Below, piece after piece: positions 40,249-48,011 of a DNA stretch of 55,551 nt. The notes below the pieces were generated by a model. It saw only the letters and a program-made list of their open reading frames with translations. It was not told the DNA's origin and did not search any database. Every line of letters begins with the position of its first letter. Position 1 is the stretch's first letter. Where the stretch lies: contig NZ_JACJKH010000024.1 of the NCBI RefSeq assembly GCF_016900655.1, forward strand, positions 1 through 55,551, given 5' to 3'. Made by a program: the position numbers and the translations under genes. This stretch comes from Drancourtella massiliensis (lineage in GTDB: Bacteria; Bacillota; Clostridia; Lachnospirales; Lachnospiraceae).

Positions 40249-41529
40249 ATGTTAGATATTAAGTTTGTCAGAAGTAACCCGGATGTAGTAAAAGAAAATA
40301 TCAAAAAGAAATTTCAGGATGAGAAACTGCCGCTGGTAGATGAAGTGCTGGAACTTGACAAGAGAAACCGTGAAATCAAACAGGAAGTAGAAGCGCTGCG
40401 AGCAGATAAGAACAAAATTTCAAAACAAATCGGTGCCTGCATGGCTCAGGGAAAGAAAGAAGAAGCGGAAGAACTGAAAAAACAGGTGGAGGCAAATGCC
40501 GGAAGAACAGCTGAACTTTCTGCAGAAGAAAAGGAAGTAGAAGAGAAAATCAAAAAGATCATGATGGTGATTCCGAATATCATTGATCCGTCTGTACCAA
40601 TCGGGAAAGATGACAGCGAAAATGTAGAGCTGGAACGCTTCGGAGAGCCGGTTGTTCCGGACTATGAGATCCCATATCATACAGAAATCATGGAAAAATT
40701 CAATGGAATCGATCTGGAAAGCGCCGGAAAAGTGGCAGGAAACGGTTTCTATTACCTGATGGGGGACATTGCAAGGCTTCACTCAGCGGTAATCTCTTAT
40801 GCAAGAGATTTTATGATTAACCGCGGATTTACTTACTGTGTACCGCCGTTTATGATACGCAGCAATGTCGTGACCGGAGTAATGAGCTTCGCAGAAATGG
40901 ATGCAATGATGTATAAGATTGAAGGAGAAGATCTGTACCTGATCGGAACAAGTGAACACTCCATGATTGGAAAATTCATTGATTCCATGCTTCCGGAGGA
41001 GACACTTCCGAGAACACTGACCAGTTATTCTCCATGCTTCAGAAAAGAAAAAGGGGCACACGGAATTGAAGAGCGTGGTGTATACAGAATACATCAGTTT
41101 GAAAAGCAGGAAATGATTGTTGTATGTAAACCGGAAGACAGTATGGAATGGTATGAAAAAATGTGGAAAAACACAGTAGATTTCTTCCGCACTCTGGATA
41201 TCCCGGTACGTACACTGGAATGCTGCTCCGGAGATCTTGCGGATCTGAAAGTGAAGTCCTGCGATGTGGAAGCATGGTCTCCAAGACAGAAAAAATATTT
41301 TGAAGTAGGAAGCTGCTCCAACCTTGGAGACGCTCAGGCAAGACGTCTTGGAATCCGTGTAAAAGGACAGGACGGAAAGAAATATTTTGCACATACACTC
41401 AATAACACAGTAGTAGCGCCGCCAAGAATGCTGATCGCATTTCTGGAAAACAATCTTCAGGCAGATGGCTCTGTGAAGATTCCGGAAGCGCTTCAGCCTT
41501 ACATGGGTGGAATGAAGGAAATCAGATAA
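40249..41529 (+). CDS. serS: Serine-tRNA ligase
   Basis: This 426-residue class II synthetase charges tRNA-Ser and tRNA-Sec. The N-terminal long antiparallel coiled coil (about 30-105) contacts the long variable arm. Motif 2 FRKEKGAHG near residue 263 and motif 3 NNTVVAPPRMLIAFLEN near 385 form the active site. It lies 17 bp after DUF4446, with no T-box leader, so it appears to be expressed with the par operon. Confidence 0.97.
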   Translation: MLDIKFVRSNPDVVKENIKKKFQDEKLPLVDEVLELDKRNREIKQEVEALRADKNKISKQIGACMAQGKKEEAEELKKQVEANAGRTAELSAEEKEVEEKIKKIMMVIPNIIDPSVPIGKDDSENVELERFGEPVVPDYEIPYHTEIMEKFNGIDLESAGKVAGNGFYYLMGDIARLHSAVISYARDFMINRGFTYCVPPFMIRSNVVTGVMSFAEMDAMMYKIEGEDLYLIGTSEHSMIGKFIDSMLPEETLPRTLTSYSPCFRKEKGAHGIEERGVYRIHQFEKQEMIVVCKPEDSMEWYEKMWKNTVDFFRTLDIPVRTLECCSGDLADLKVKSCDVEAWSPRQKKYFEVGSCSNLGDAQARRLGIRVKGQDGKKYFAHTLNNTVVAPPRMLIAFLENNLQADGSVKIPEALQPYMGGMKEIR

Positions 41530-42407
41530 TGCATAAATATTCAAAAGCAATCGGGTTCGGAGGTGATATCTCCGGATCCATGATGAGAAAAGTGGAAGAG
41601 GAAGTCCGCAGAGAATTCACCTCCCATGAAAGAATGATACTGGATGAAGATACCGATTACTGTGAATTCCGAAAGATTCTTGGAGAGCGTCTGGAACTGG
41701 CCATGTACGGTGTAATGGATCTGGACGAAAACTTTGAAAAAGAATACAGCGTGCCTGTATTTCAAGGAAAAGGAATCACCACATACGCGGATGTTATTGT
41801 AGAGAAAAAGATTGACAAAGAGGCTTATATAGGCATCTGCGAGGATGCCAGAGTGGACATTTCCCTGATGTTTTATCTTCAGAATCCGATGGAGTATGTA
41901 AGAGAACTTCAGTCTGGAAATCTCAGCAAAAAGAAAACATCCGTGACGCTCGCGGGACTTGCATATGATGGTACTGTTCTGTTCCCTGTCACAAAAAATG
42001 AAAAGGACAAAAAGGAACAAAGAGAACAGTTCCGGGACCGGATGATGCTTGTAAGCGCCGCCAGAAAAGGCGATTCCGAGGCAATAGAGACACTGACACT
42101 CAAAGATATGGATACGTACCAGAAAGTGTCCAAAAGAGTGGTTACAGAGGATATTTTCAGTATTATAGACACGTATTTTATGCCGTACGGCGTAGAATGT
42201 GACCTGTATTCAATCATGGGTGAAATCCTGGATATGGATCTGGTTATCAATGAGGTGACAAGGGAAAAAATCATGATTCTCACACTGGATGTCAATGAAA
42301 TGATTTTTGATGTCTGCATTCCGAAAGCCAATATACTGGGAGAACCGGCAGTGGGAAGAAGGTTCCGCACGAATATCTGGCTCCAGGGTAAAATTAATTT
42401 TTCATAA
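41529..42407 (+). CDS. DUF3881 family protein
   Basis: This 292-residue soluble protein starts HKYSKAIGFGGDISG and shows no membrane segment, signal or catalytic motif. The LAGLAYDGTVLFPVTK segment lies near residue 137 and a DFDVCIPKANILGEP-like block (IFDVCIPKANILGEPAVG) is near the C-terminus. It looks like DUF3881, a family largely limited to Lachnospiraceae and of unknown role. It shares one base with the serS stop (TAATG), so it is probably translationally coupled to serS. Confidence 0.72.
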   Translation: MHKYSKAIGFGGDISGSMMRKVEEEVRREFTSHERMILDEDTDYCEFRKILGERLELAMYGVMDLDENFEKEYSVPVFQGKGITTYADVIVEKKIDKEAYIGICEDARVDISLMFYLQNPMEYVRELQSGNLSKKKTSVTLAGLAYDGTVLFPVTKNEKDKKEQREQFRDRMMLVSAARKGDSEAIETLTLKDMDTYQKVSKRVVTEDIFSIIDTYFMPYGVECDLYSIMGEILDMDLVINEVTREKIMILTLDVNEMIFDVCIPKANILGEPAVGRRFRTNIWLQGKINFS

Positions 42408-42411
42408 AAGC

Positions 42412-42453
42412 TTCACAACACCCCCGGGATATGGTATAATCAGGGGTGTTGTG
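42412..42453 (+). promoter_or_regulatory. tRNA-Arg promoter framed by a perfect inverted repeat
   Basis: TTCACA (42412-42417), 17-bp spacer, TATAAT (42435-42440). Arms CACAACACCCC (42414-42424) and GGGGTGTTGTG (42443-42453) are an 11-bp perfect inverted repeat that encloses the -10 and covers the -35 and start region. Confidence 0.7.
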
Positions 42454-42461
42454 ACAATTAT

Positions 42462-42535
42462 GTTTCCGTAGCTCAGCAGGATAGAGCGACCGCCTCCTAA
42501 GCGGTAGGTCGGGTGTTCGAATCACCTCGGGAACG
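42462..42535 (+). tRNA. tRNA-Arg(CCU)
   Basis: Acceptor GTTTCCG/CGGGAAC with one G-U pair; D arm with AGCTCAGCAGGATAGAGC; anticodon stem ACCGC/GCGGT with loop CTCCTAA, anticodon CCT; T arm with GGTGTTCGAATCACC; discriminator G. No encoded CCA. Followed by a terminator at 42542. Confidence 0.95.
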
Positions 42536-42541
42536 GGTTTT

Positions 42542-42593
42542 AAAAGCAGGAATTATCAGCCGAAAAGGCGAAATAATCTCCTGCTTTTTATTT
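42542..42593 (+). terminator. Terminator after tRNA-Arg (repeat copy A)
   Basis: AAAAGCAGGA and TCCTGCTTTT form the stem, with an inner GCC/GGC hairpin and TTTTTATTTT after it. A near copy lies at 43676-43731 after the ORF6N gene. Confidence 0.85.
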
Positions 42594-42706
42594 TGTCCTT
42601 TATAGATTTAGGCAAAAAGCCTGCAACATGGTATAATTGCTTTATAGGGAAAGAGATAGTTGGTGTGCTGAATTGATTCGTTGAAATTCGAGAGGCAGGT
42701 ATAGCT

Positions 42707-43675
42707 ATGAGCGAAACAGAAAAAGAATTGGTAGTTATTGATGAAAAAGCCCAGGCACCAAACAGTGAAGTGGCACACTATGATATTAAGAGCATGATTT
42801 ATGTTATACGCAACCAGCAGGTTATGCTGGATAGCGATTTAGCCATGTTGTATCAGGTGGAAACAAGAGTTTTTAATCAGGCTGTAAAAAGAAATATAGC
42901 ACGCTTTCCGGATAGTTTTAGGTTTCAAATTAGTAAAGACGAGTATGAGGCTTTGAGATCACAAATTGTGACCTCAAAAGAGGAGGATGCTAATGGTAAC
43001 AAAAAAGGTGGCAGAAGATATTTACCTTATGTTTTTACTGAACAGGGAATCGCAATGTTATCGGCTGTTTTAAGAAGCGATGTTGCTATTCAAGTTAGTA
43101 TCAATATTATGAATGCATTTGTAGAGATGAGGCGTTTTATAGCCAATAACGCTTTGCTTTTTGAACGTATCAGCAACATAGAACTAAAACAGCTGGAATA
43201 CCAGAAACAGACTGATGAGAAATTAGAGCAGATATTTGAGTACATATCCGGGCATGAGGAAGCTGGCCAGAAAGTGTTTTTTGATGGTCAGATTTATGAT
43301 GCATTCAGTTTGATTGTCAGTCTGATACAAAAGGCAGAAAAAGAAATTACACTGATAGATGGATATGTGGATGTGGGAACATTAAATTTACTCTCCAAAA
43401 AAAATGAAAACGTGTCTGTTACAATCTACACTCAAAAACGGACAAAACTTACCAAAACAGATGTGGAGAATTTCAATGCACAGTATCCAACTCTGGAAGT
43501 GAAATACACAAAGGTGTTCCATGATCGCTTTTTAATTCTTGATAGAGGTACAGCTTATCATGTGGGAGCATCATTAAAGGATGCAGGAAAAAAGTGTTTT
43601 GGGATTAACCTTATTCAAGATGCAGGGATCATCAGGGATATATTGCAGAGGTTAGAACTGGAAACGGAGGAATGA
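42707..43675 (+). CDS. ORF6N domain protein with PLD-like C-terminal domain
   Basis: This 322-residue protein has an N-terminal ORF6N (KilA-N related) domain (about residues 22-140), with IYVIRNQQVMLDSDLAMLYQV, NIARFPDSFRFQ and YVFTEQGIAMLSAVLRS. ORF6N domains bind DNA and are typical of phage antirepressors. A coiled linker leads to a C-terminal region (about 190-320) with ITLIDGYVD and KVFHDRFLILDRG then HVGASLKDAG, which resembles one phospholipase-D-like half. The activity of this combination is unknown. Flanking terminator repeats mark the gene as an insertion beside tRNA-Arg. It has its own weak promoter (TATAAT at 42632-42637). Confidence 0.82.
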   Translation: MSETEKELVVIDEKAQAPNSEVAHYDIKSMIYVIRNQQVMLDSDLAMLYQVETRVFNQAVKRNIARFPDSFRFQISKDEYEALRSQIVTSKEEDANGNKKGGRRYLPYVFTEQGIAMLSAVLRSDVAIQVSINIMNAFVEMRRFIANNALLFERISNIELKQLEYQKQTDEKLEQIFEYISGHEEAGQKVFFDGQIYDAFSLIVSLIQKAEKEITLIDGYVDVGTLNLLSKKNENVSVTIYTQKRTKLTKTDVENFNAQYPTLEVKYTKVFHDRFLILDRGTAYHVGASLKDAGKKCFGINLIQDAGIIRDILQRLELETEE

Positions 43676-43731
43676 GTTTCAAAAGCAGGAATTATTAGCT
43701 GAAAATGCGAAACAGTTCCTGCTTTTTATTT
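43676..43731 (+). terminator. Terminator after ORF6N gene (repeat copy B)
   Basis: AAAAGCAGGA pairs with TCCTGCTTTT, followed by TTATTTTTT. The roughly 56-bp block matches the terminator at 42542 with about seven differences and one gap. Confidence 0.85.
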
Positions 43732-43749
43732 TTTGAAAGGGGAATTTTT

Positions 43750-44693
43750 ATGCAAAAACTTCTCTCATTTCACAGAGAATATACATTTGACGGGAAGAAG
43801 TATTTTTATGATAAATGCCGGAAAAAGTACATCTTAAAAACACCGGAAGAAATCATACGGCAGACAACGGTCAAATTTTTCAGATGGAAACTGCATACCC
43901 CTTTAAGAAACATACAGACTGAAGTTTCCATGAAGCGGTACGGATATCCGGAACGAAGAGACCGGGCAGATATACTGATTTTACGGCCCGATGGAAATAC
44001 AATTCTGGCTGTAGTGGAGTGCAAGGCAGCGTATATTCCGATCGATGAGAAGGTAATTGCTCAGCTGTTGCGCTATGCCGAAGCTTTAAATTCAGAATTT
44101 GCTTTCGCAACGAATGGAAGTGATCTGAGAGTATTTCGGTTTGATCAGAGATCCGGATATAAAGAGACAGAATGTCCTGCCTCATACAAGCGGATGTGCA
44201 GATCTAACTGTAATGAAACACCACAGGCAATGACACTTTCTTCACGTCCGGATTTAAAGACGCTTGAGAATATCACATATGTACGCAGACATTATGACAG
44301 CTATATAGGAAGACAGACCAGGGAGCATCTGAAGAAAAAACGATACTGGCCGCAGCAGTAGACGATGGGAACAGATGCCATCATGCGCTGCAATTAATAT
44401 TAGATACAAATATGGAACTATGCCATACCAAAGAAGGAGTGCGCTGCCTTATAAACCACAGCGGGAAAATTAATGTCGGCCGCAAAGGCAGGGCAAAAGT
44501 GCAGGAAGTGCTTGAGTATGTAAGAAAGAAAATGCCTTCGTTAGTGGACGAAAAGAACGGGCGGATACATTTGGGAGAATTTCGAACTGACAGGTTACTA
44601 TATGTTACTTCTGAGGAATTTATTGATTTCTTTGAACACGTGATAAGCTCCGTTCTGATTCTTGAAGCGTTTAGAAATATAAAAAAACATTAA
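43750..44693 (+). pseudogene. HsdR_N-type PD-(D/E)xK nuclease gene, frameshifted at an A tract
   Basis: The first frame (43750-44361, 203 residues) encodes a type I restriction HsdR_N-like domain: RADILILRPDGN then VVECKA give the Asp and Glu-x-Lys of a PD-(D/E)xK nuclease fold, followed by LLRYAEALNSEFAFATNG. It stops at TAG soon after AAAAAA (44335-44340). Another frame is open from about 44334 without a stop through 44693, reading ILAAAVDDGNRCHHALQLI and ending EAFRNIKKH. A single one-base insertion (or two-base loss) in the A tract restores one continuous protein of about 314 residues. Whether this is decay, phase variation or a base-calling error cannot be told from the sequence. Confidence 0.75.
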
Positions 44694-44704
44694 ACAATAA
44701 GGAG

Positions 44705-44761
44705 TTTCAGCTTCTTTCATGTATTTGAAAGAAATTTATGATATCATAGATTCAGCTGAAA
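44705..44761 (+). other. Potential three-way-junction structure upstream of the deformylase-like gene
   Basis: Outer arms TTTCAGCT (44705-44712) and AGCTGAAA (44754-44761) enclose TTCTTTC/GAAAGAA (about 44712-44732) and palindrome TATGATATCATA (44738-44749). It is AT-rich, so this may be chance. No other feature is seen between 44694 and 44788. Confidence 0.3.
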
Positions 44762-44788
44762 ATTAGTGCATAGACAGGATGGATACAA

Positions 44789-45199
44789 ATGGTAAAAACA
44801 ATTATGAAAGATATTTTCTTCCTTGGGCAGAAGTCTGAGCCTGCTTCAAGGGAAGATTTGCAGGTTGGGAGAGACCTGCAGGATACATTGGCGGCTAACC
44901 GGGAGGCGTGTGTCGGCATGGCGGCCAATATGATCGGAGTCAGAAAACGGGTGATTATTGTGAATATGGGGATGTTTGACGTTGTCATGTTTAACCCGGT
45001 CATGGTCAGAAAGGACACGCCGTACGAGACAGAAGAGGGATGTCTTTCCCTTCCCGGTGTCCGGAAAACCACCCGTTATCAGAACATTGAGGTGGAATAT
45101 TATGATATGAACTGGACAAAGCAGCGGCAGAAGCTGAGCGGCTGGCAGGCTCAGATCTGCCAGCATGAACTCGATCATCTGGAAGGAATTCTGATCTGA
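44789..45199 (+). CDS. def: Peptide deformylase-like protein with altered motif I
   Basis: This 136-residue protein keeps most of the deformylase site: motif II EGCLSLPG (Cys85 metal ligand) and motif III QHELDH (His126, Glu127, His130). Deformylases remove formyl groups from new N-termini. Motif I, usually GxGLAAPQ, reads VGMAANMIG, so the Gln that normally stabilises the reaction intermediate is Met48. The protein is also shorter than typical Def. It may be a specialised or secondary deformylase; the main one is expected elsewhere in the genome. It lies 1 bp before a methyltransferase gene, suggesting co-expression. Confidence 0.83.
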   Translation: MVKTIMKDIFFLGQKSEPASREDLQVGRDLQDTLAANREACVGMAANMIGVRKRVIIVNMGMFDVVMFNPVMVRKDTPYETEEGCLSLPGVRKTTRYQNIEVEYYDMNWTKQRQKLSGWQAQICQHELDHLEGILI

Positions 45200-45200
45200 T

Positions 45201-45788
45201 ATGAAAGAGGAAAAATGGGACAAGCTGCTGCAGATCCGCACAACCGGGCGAGATGATTCTCATGCAGACCAGTACCGGTATCCATATGAGCCGACGCCGT
45301 ATCCGGTTCTGGAGCGTCTGGCAAACAGCGGATATATCCGGAAAGGAAATACGCTTTTGGACTATGGATGCGGCAAAGGCCGTGTTGATTTCTTTTTGTC
45401 GTGGCAGACCAGGTGCAGGTCCATTGGAATCGAGTATGATGAGCGGATTTATGAAAAAGCAGTGGAAAATCAGAACATGTCATCAGCTTCGGGAAGGGTA
45501 ACGTTTCAGGCTGTCGATGCGGGAGAATTTCCGGTACCGGAAAGTGTGGACCGGATCTATTTTTTCAACCCGTTTTCTCTGGAAATCCTGCAAAAAGTGA
45601 TCAGCAGGATTCGGGATTCGTATTACGAGGCGCCAAGAGAAATTTTACTGTTTTTCTATTACCCGTCAGATGAATATATTTCTTTTCTGATGACGGTGAA
45701 TGAACTGACATTTTATGATGAGATTGACTGTGGAGATTTATATGATGGAAAAGACAGCCGTGAACGGATTGTAATTTTTAAAATGTAA
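45201..45788 (+). CDS. Class I SAM-dependent methyltransferase
   Basis: This 195-residue protein has SAM motif I LLDYGCGKGRVDFFLS near residue 52, the acidic end of strand 2 in SIGIEYDERIYEKA, and motif II/III-like FQAVDAGEF and DRIYFFNPFS. The NPFS stretch takes the place of a NPPY-type catalytic motif, so the substrate is unclear. No membrane segment or extra domain is present. It is 1 bp after the deformylase-like gene and probably cotranscribed. Confidence 0.82.
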   Translation: MKEEKWDKLLQIRTTGRDDSHADQYRYPYEPTPYPVLERLANSGYIRKGNTLLDYGCGKGRVDFFLSWQTRCRSIGIEYDERIYEKAVENQNMSSASGRVTFQAVDAGEFPVPESVDRIYFFNPFSLEILQKVISRIRDSYYEAPREILLFFYYPSDEYISFLMTVNELTFYDEIDCGDLYDGKDSRERIVIFKM

Positions 45789-45802
45789 AAAGGAGAAAAG
45801 GG

Positions 45803-45853
45803 ATGATATGGAATCCGGCGATTCCTGAAGTCGGGGGAGAACAAATGAGATGA
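45803..45853 (+). CDS. Possible 16-codon leader ORF before the acyltransferase
   Basis: ATG at 45803 follows AGGAG with suitable spacing and reads MIWNPAIPEVGGEQMR before TGA. The TGA overlaps the acyltransferase ATG (ATGA). It may couple ribosomes into the next gene. It is too short for a family match. Confidence 0.3.
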   Translation: MIWNPAIPEVGGEQMR

Positions 45854-46863
45854 AAGAAAAGAATTATAATCTTGAACTGATCAGGATGATTTCTTTTGTT
45901 CTGGTCATTGCGATTCACGTAAGTAATTATTTCTGCAGAGCTTATGGAGAAATTCCGAACAGCGAGTATGCATTTTCTTTGGTGGTCGATACGGCAGCGA
46001 GGGTAAGTGTACCTTCCTTTTTTATGATTTCCGGGGCGTTGCTGCTGGGAAGAGAGGAGACACTGAAAAAGCACTGCAGAAGGATCTTACGCTTTTTGTC
46101 GGTATTGGCTGTATGGAGCGTGGTTTATTATCTGTGGAATACCTGTTATATGAAAACAGAAGTAAAACTGCAGGAAATTATTTTTGTTCCTGCGGAAGCC
46201 CATCTTTGGTACCTGTATGCTATGATACCGATTTATCTTGTGCTTCCGTTTCTGCAGGTTATGTGCAGAAACCTGTCGAAGAATCTTGAAACTGCACTCC
46301 TGATTATTTCGACAGGAGCAGTGCTTCTGAATTTTCGTACTACTTTTACAGGTGAGGAACTGTATTATGATCTGCCGTTGATTGGAGATAAAGTCTATAC
46401 ATACTACTTGTTTTTCGGTTACTATATTAGCAAGTACAGGAAAAAAATCCCGATTCGCCAGAAAACAGCAGTGCTGATTTGTATATTCAGTATGGCGGTA
46501 TCTTTTGGAGCAACCATGGGGGCAACATTTGCAAAAGGGTATCATTATGAAAAAGAACTGACTTATGGTTCACCGTTTGTGATTTTGGCATCCGTTATGT
46601 TTTTTATTATTATGATAAGGGTGAATGATGGAAATTTTCAGCCTTCAGACCGCAGAAAGCGTATAATAGACCTTTTTTGCAACTGTTCGTTTGGCATATA
46701 TCTGATCCATATTTTATTTCTGGATAATTACAAAAAATATATGGAACCAACTGATTTTACGGCATGGATTGCAATACCGGGGCTGACTTTTGTGATTGCG
46801 GCAGTGTCCTTTGTGTGTGTCCTGATTATGAGGCAGACAACGATCGGGAAGAAAATTACATAG
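45850..46863 (+). CDS. Acyltransferase-3 family membrane protein
   Basis: This 337-residue protein has about ten hydrophobic segments and begins NYNLELIRMISFVLVIAIHVS, with Arg and His placed as in acyltransferase-3 (OafA/WecH-like) enzymes. These move acetyl or similar groups onto surface sugars. The substrate is unknown. It continues to an ending of GKKIT. It is read in the same direction as the methyltransferase upstream (61 bp) and the choloylglycine hydrolase downstream (74 bp). Confidence 0.86.
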   Translation: MKEKNYNLELIRMISFVLVIAIHVSNYFCRAYGEIPNSEYAFSLVVDTAARVSVPSFFMISGALLLGREETLKKHCRRILRFLSVLAVWSVVYYLWNTCYMKTEVKLQEIIFVPAEAHLWYLYAMIPIYLVLPFLQVMCRNLSKNLETALLIISTGAVLLNFRTTFTGEELYYDLPLIGDKVYTYYLFFGYYISKYRKKIPIRQKTAVLICIFSMAVSFGATMGATFAKGYHYEKELTYGSPFVILASVMFFIIMIRVNDGNFQPSDRRKRIIDLFCNCSFGIYLIHILFLDNYKKYMEPTDFTAWIAIPGLTFVIAAVSFVCVLIMRQTTIGKKIT

Positions 46864-46937
46864 AGGGAATGAATGTCCGGATGGAGGAAAGTGAATAATA
46901 GAATCAAAACGTGCGATAGCGGAAAGGAAAGAATGAT

Positions 46938-47879
46938 ATGTGTACCTGTATTACGTATGACAATGGAGATTTTTACTTTGGAAGGAATCTGGATCTGGAC
47001 TGCTCTTTCGGGGAGAAGGTTGTGATCACACCGAGGAATTTCCCTCTGGATTTTCGTCTGGCAGGGCGTAAGGAACAGCATTATGCCATGATCGGTATGG
47101 CATCAGCTGTCAGCCGGTTCCCTTTATATGCGGAAGCGGTAAATGAAAAGGGGCTGTGTATGGCAGGGCTGAATTTCCCGGGAAACGCATACTATCAGAA
47201 ACCGGAAGGTCGGGGAATGGAACTTGCCTCTTTTGAGATCATTGCCTGGATTTTGGGAAACTATTCCACGGTGGCGGAAGTGAAAAATGATCTTGAGAAA
47301 ATGAAAATTGTGGACCTTGCGTTTTCTGAGAAGATGCCTCCGGCGCCGCTTCACTGGATGCTGGCGGACCGGGAACAGTGTCTTGTTCTGGAGGCTGTTC
47401 AGGAAGGACTGAAAATTTACGAAAATCCATTTGGTGTGCTGACGAATAATCCGCCGTTTGAATATCACAGGCTGAATATGAACAATTATATGAATCTCAG
47501 CGCAAAAAGCCCGGAGAACCGCTTTTGTGACAAGCTGAGCTTAAAGCCTTATGCACAGGGAATGGGAGCGGCAGGACTGCCAGGAGATGCTTCTTCCGCG
47601 TCACGGTTTGTAAGGGCTGCTTTCCTGAAATGGAATTCTGTATCGCCGCAGGACGAGAAATCGAATGTTTCCCAGTTCTTTCATATTCTGGACGGGGTAT
47701 CGATGGTGCGCGGGTCTGTGATTACAGAGGCCGGAACATATGATATCACCACTTATTCCTGCTGTATTAATACACGGACAGGTGCATATTATTACAAAAC
47801 ATACGATGACAGCCGGATCCGGAAAGTAGAGATGCAGGAAACGGATCTGGAAGGGGCTGAACTGATAACGGTATTTTAG
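46938..47879 (+). CDS. cbh: Choloylglycine hydrolase family (bile-salt-hydrolase-like) enzyme
   Basis: This 313-residue Ntn-hydrolase has Cys2 directly after Met1, so removal of Met exposes the nucleophile. Other expected residues are Arg16 and Asp19 (FGRNLDLD), Asn79 in GLCMAGLNFPGN and Asn170/171 in VLTNNPPF. SSASRFVRAAF supplies the late Arg. GLNFPG and the length favour bile salt hydrolase over penicillin V acylase. Such enzymes release glycine or taurine from conjugated bile acids in the gut, in the cytoplasm. No bile transporter is adjacent. The terminator at 47888-47922 follows. Confidence 0.85.
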   Translation: MCTCITYDNGDFYFGRNLDLDCSFGEKVVITPRNFPLDFRLAGRKEQHYAMIGMASAVSRFPLYAEAVNEKGLCMAGLNFPGNAYYQKPEGRGMELASFEIIAWILGNYSTVAEVKNDLEKMKIVDLAFSEKMPPAPLHWMLADREQCLVLEAVQEGLKIYENPFGVLTNNPPFEYHRLNMNNYMNLSAKSPENRFCDKLSLKPYAQGMGAAGLPGDASSASRFVRAAFLKWNSVSPQDEKSNVSQFFHILDGVSMVRGSVITEAGTYDITTYSCCINTRTGAYYYKTYDDSRIRKVEMQETDLEGAELITVF

Positions 47880-47887
47880 GAAGGGAA

Positions 47888-47922
47888 AAAGGCAGAGCGT
47901 AAGATTGCTCTGCTTTCTTTTT
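47888..47922 (+). terminator. Terminator after the bile-salt-hydrolase-like gene
   Basis: GCAGAGC (47892-47898) and GCTCTGC (47907-47913) with flanking A and T tracts, then TTTCTTTTT. Confidence 0.82.
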
Positions 47923-48011
47923 ACGATGATTTTACGTGTTGCAACTTCAGATTTGACATTCTCCTGTTAAACTTAAAAAAATCATAATTTGAGAAGGGAG
48001 AACGTCTAAAT

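Noticed and set aside
40200-40250. T-box leader for serS
   Set aside because: Only 17 bp separate the DUF4446 stop from serS; there is no room for one.
40783-41550. A 255-residue minus-strand open frame
   Set aside because: It is antisense to serS, which is unambiguous.
42462-43731. A complete integrative element at tRNA-Arg
   Set aside because: No integrase, and the repeats are terminator sequence rather than the tRNA 3' end; only a single-gene cassette is supported.
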